Origin: Candidatus Poribacteria bacterium
GTDB lineage: Bacteria > Poribacteria > WGA-4E > JAJDTR01
Assembly (NCBI GenBank): GCA_022827055.1
Contig: JAJDTR010000050.1
Coordinates: 1-64,000 of the forward strand
Reading direction: 5' to 3'
DNA length: 64,000 bases
The notes under the pieces were generated by a model. It worked only from the letters and a program-made list of their open reading frames with translations, was not told the DNA's origin and did not search any database. Position numbers and translations under genes: made by a program. This document shows positions 62,217 to 64,000 of the stretch, one piece after another (the stretch's first letter is position 1; every line of letters starts with the position of its first letter).

Positions 62217-62975
62217 CTATACAAAAGCAAAGACGCGTGTTGGAGCGCCTGAACTACGCGCCAACTTCATGGGGGCAACTACCGCGAAAAACCGCGTGGG
62301 CAATAGACTCAAATTGCAGAGATCTTCAACCTGTGGAACTCCGGCGCCAAGAAACACGAGGTGAGCCGGAGGCAATCCATCATGTTGCGGCGGATGTCCC
62401 GCCATTGAATCAATGCTACATGCGTCTGTCCCAATTAGCTTGACGCCTTTTTGAACTAGGAGTTCGGCTGCGTCTTCGCTGAAGCCAATCCATTTCCGAT
62501 TGAAACTATCTTGATAGGCGTACTTATCCATTCCGGTGCGCATAAAAACGATGCTATCACTCGGGATGTCTTCATTTGCACTCATCCAGGCTTTGATATC
62601 TTCTGCAGTCACGGCATCGGTCGGTTTCTTCAAATCGGAGAGGTCTATGAGAACTGCATTTCCGGTTAGCTTGTCCTTCGGGATGTCTGCCACGGTGAAA
62701 CCATCGGTATACATCAGGCATGGGGCGTCAATGTGCGTCGCGCAGTGACCGGACAGATCGACACGGCTTTCAAAGTAGCCGTCTTTCTCAAGCGTTGCGG
62801 TGTCGTAAATACGCACGGGGTCAATCGGCAGCTCTCGCGGACTGATTTCGTCAATCTGGTAGGAGAGATCGATGACGCTCTGAAAGTTGATTTGCATGTG
62901 GATTTCCTTAACGAGTTTGGGATTTGACGCCATTTCAATTTCTGGAATTATAGCATTCGGGCGCTTCAAAATCAA
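62217..62975 (-). CDS. cyclase family protein (kynurenine formamidase-like)
   Basis: SGHCATHIDAPCLMYTDGFTVADIPKDKLTGNAVLIDLS; GTDACSIDSM. Confidence 0.9.
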   Translation of the reverse strand: MILKRPNAIIPEIEMASNPKLVKEIHMQINFQSVIDLSYQIDEISPRELPIDPVRIYDTATLEKDGYFESRVDLSGHCATHIDAPCLMYTDGFTVADIPKDKLTGNAVLIDLSDLKKPTDAVTAEDIKAWMSANEDIPSDSIVFMRTGMDKYAYQDSFNRKWIGFSEDAAELLVQKGVKLIGTDACSIDSMAGHPPQHDGLPPAHLVFLGAGVPQVEDLCNLSLLPTRFFAVVAPMKLARSSGAPTRVFAFV

Positions 62976-63566
62976 GCGAGATGTGGGAGGGAGCGGGAAT
63001 CGGATTGTTTCTGGAGCGAGGACGTTTTGACCGCTTGCTGTAGAAAGGCAAATGCTATGAGCACAGGGGAATCGGGATTTCTATAAAGAATCGCTATCAG
63101 GAGATGGCGCCGATAGTAAAACCAGAAATTATTTATACACTGCGGTAGGTTCGGTTTCCTAACCGAAGCGGAATTTGTCCAGTCTCGTAAGTGCGGTAAG
63201 AAAAGGACCTCTATCGCACCTACCGAAATATGTGTAAATATGAGTCCAAATGGAATCGCGACCGGGAGGTCGCTCCTACATAAGCCCATAATTGAAGAAT
63301 GTCACCAAAGTGGGGAAATCGATCGATCTTATGTTTAGAGTTTTACGGAGTGTTTGGATGGGAAGCGGATGGTCGGGTCAAGATGGGCGACTAGGGGAGT
63401 TTGGCAGGGCAAGATGCGCTGCCTACGGACCAGGTGGGGAACTCATGGATTCTCTATGAGATTTCTATCGCACGGGATTAGCTATCGCAGTTGCAATGGG
63501 ATCTCTATCGCCGCCGTTTCCCGCTCCGTGGATCCCACCCTACAAGTCCATGGTTTTAGGAAGATC

Positions 63567-64000
63567 TTAATGATTAAGGGATAGCGGCGGGCCCATCTCG
63601 CCGCCAACGTCTTTGTCGCCGCGCCCGGAGAGACAGACCACAATAATGGCGTTTTGATCCATCGTTGGAGCGATTTTTTGAACGTGCGCGATGGCATGCG
63701 CAGATTCTAGCGCCGGGATAATGCCTTCCAATTCCGACAGCAATTTGAATCCGTCAACGGCTTCTTCATCTGTAATCGAAACGTATTGAGCTCTTCCCGT
63801 TGCCTTGTAATAGCTATGTTCGGGACCAACTCCCGGATAGTCAAGTCCGGCGGAAATCGAATGTGCGGGAGTTATTTGTCCATCGTCTTCCTGTAACAGA
63901 TAACACTTTGCACCGTGAAACACGCCGATACTTCCTTCGCTCAGTGAGGCGGCATGTTTGCCACTCAGGATGCTCTCGCCGGCGGCTTCGACGCCTATCA
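63567..64000 (-). CDS. trpB: tryptophan synthase beta subunit, C-terminal part (truncated by window edge)
   Basis: [57 protein letters not shown]; frame stays open to 64000 ([29 protein letters not shown]). Confidence 0.97.
   Translation of the reverse strand, partial: IGVEAAGESILSGKHAASLSEGSIGVFHGAKCYLLQEDDGQITPAHSISAGLDYPGVGPEHSYYKATGRAQYVSITDEEAVDGFKLLSELEGIIPALESAHAIAHVQKIAPTMDQNAIIVVCLSGRGDKDVGGEMGPPLSLNH

Overview
The window is a gene-dense bacterial chromosome segment with about 45 well-supported CDSs, no recognisable rRNA, tRNA, CRISPR array or transposase gene, and unusually repeat-rich intergenic space. Gene content (enolase-superfamily and PhyH enzymes, an S8 protease with a LLQNYPNPFN...FlgD-like tail, PD40 proteins, Gfo/Idh/MocA oxidoreductase) suggests a Candidatus Poribacteria-like genome; that is inference only. 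A conserved block runs ylxM-ffh-rpsP-khpA-ylqD-trmD-rplS-rnhB-yraN (46.1-52.6 kb), and a minus-strand block runs trpB(partial)-cyclase-CCA transferase-M50 protease-scpA-scpB-thrC. Main leads: (1) many dispersed palindrome families that, read on the minus strand, all start with GTAG, the hallmark of REP elements; (2) a roughly 35-75 bp module (consensus about GGGATCTCTATCGCGCTCGTTATTCACTCGCTTGATC) that sits inside the hairpins of several unrelated REP families, with natural empty and filled sites in the window; (3) four tandem ~180-195 bp duplications of the rpsP 3' end plus downstream DNA; (4) a three-way-junction leader RNA candidate with mutually exclusive pairings upstream of a PLP decarboxylase; (5) a membrane b-type/triheme c-type cytochrome fusion next to an outer-membrane barrel gene; (6) a glycosyltransferase remnant, an rnhB with no canonical start codon and an aldolase with a possible in-frame premature stop.
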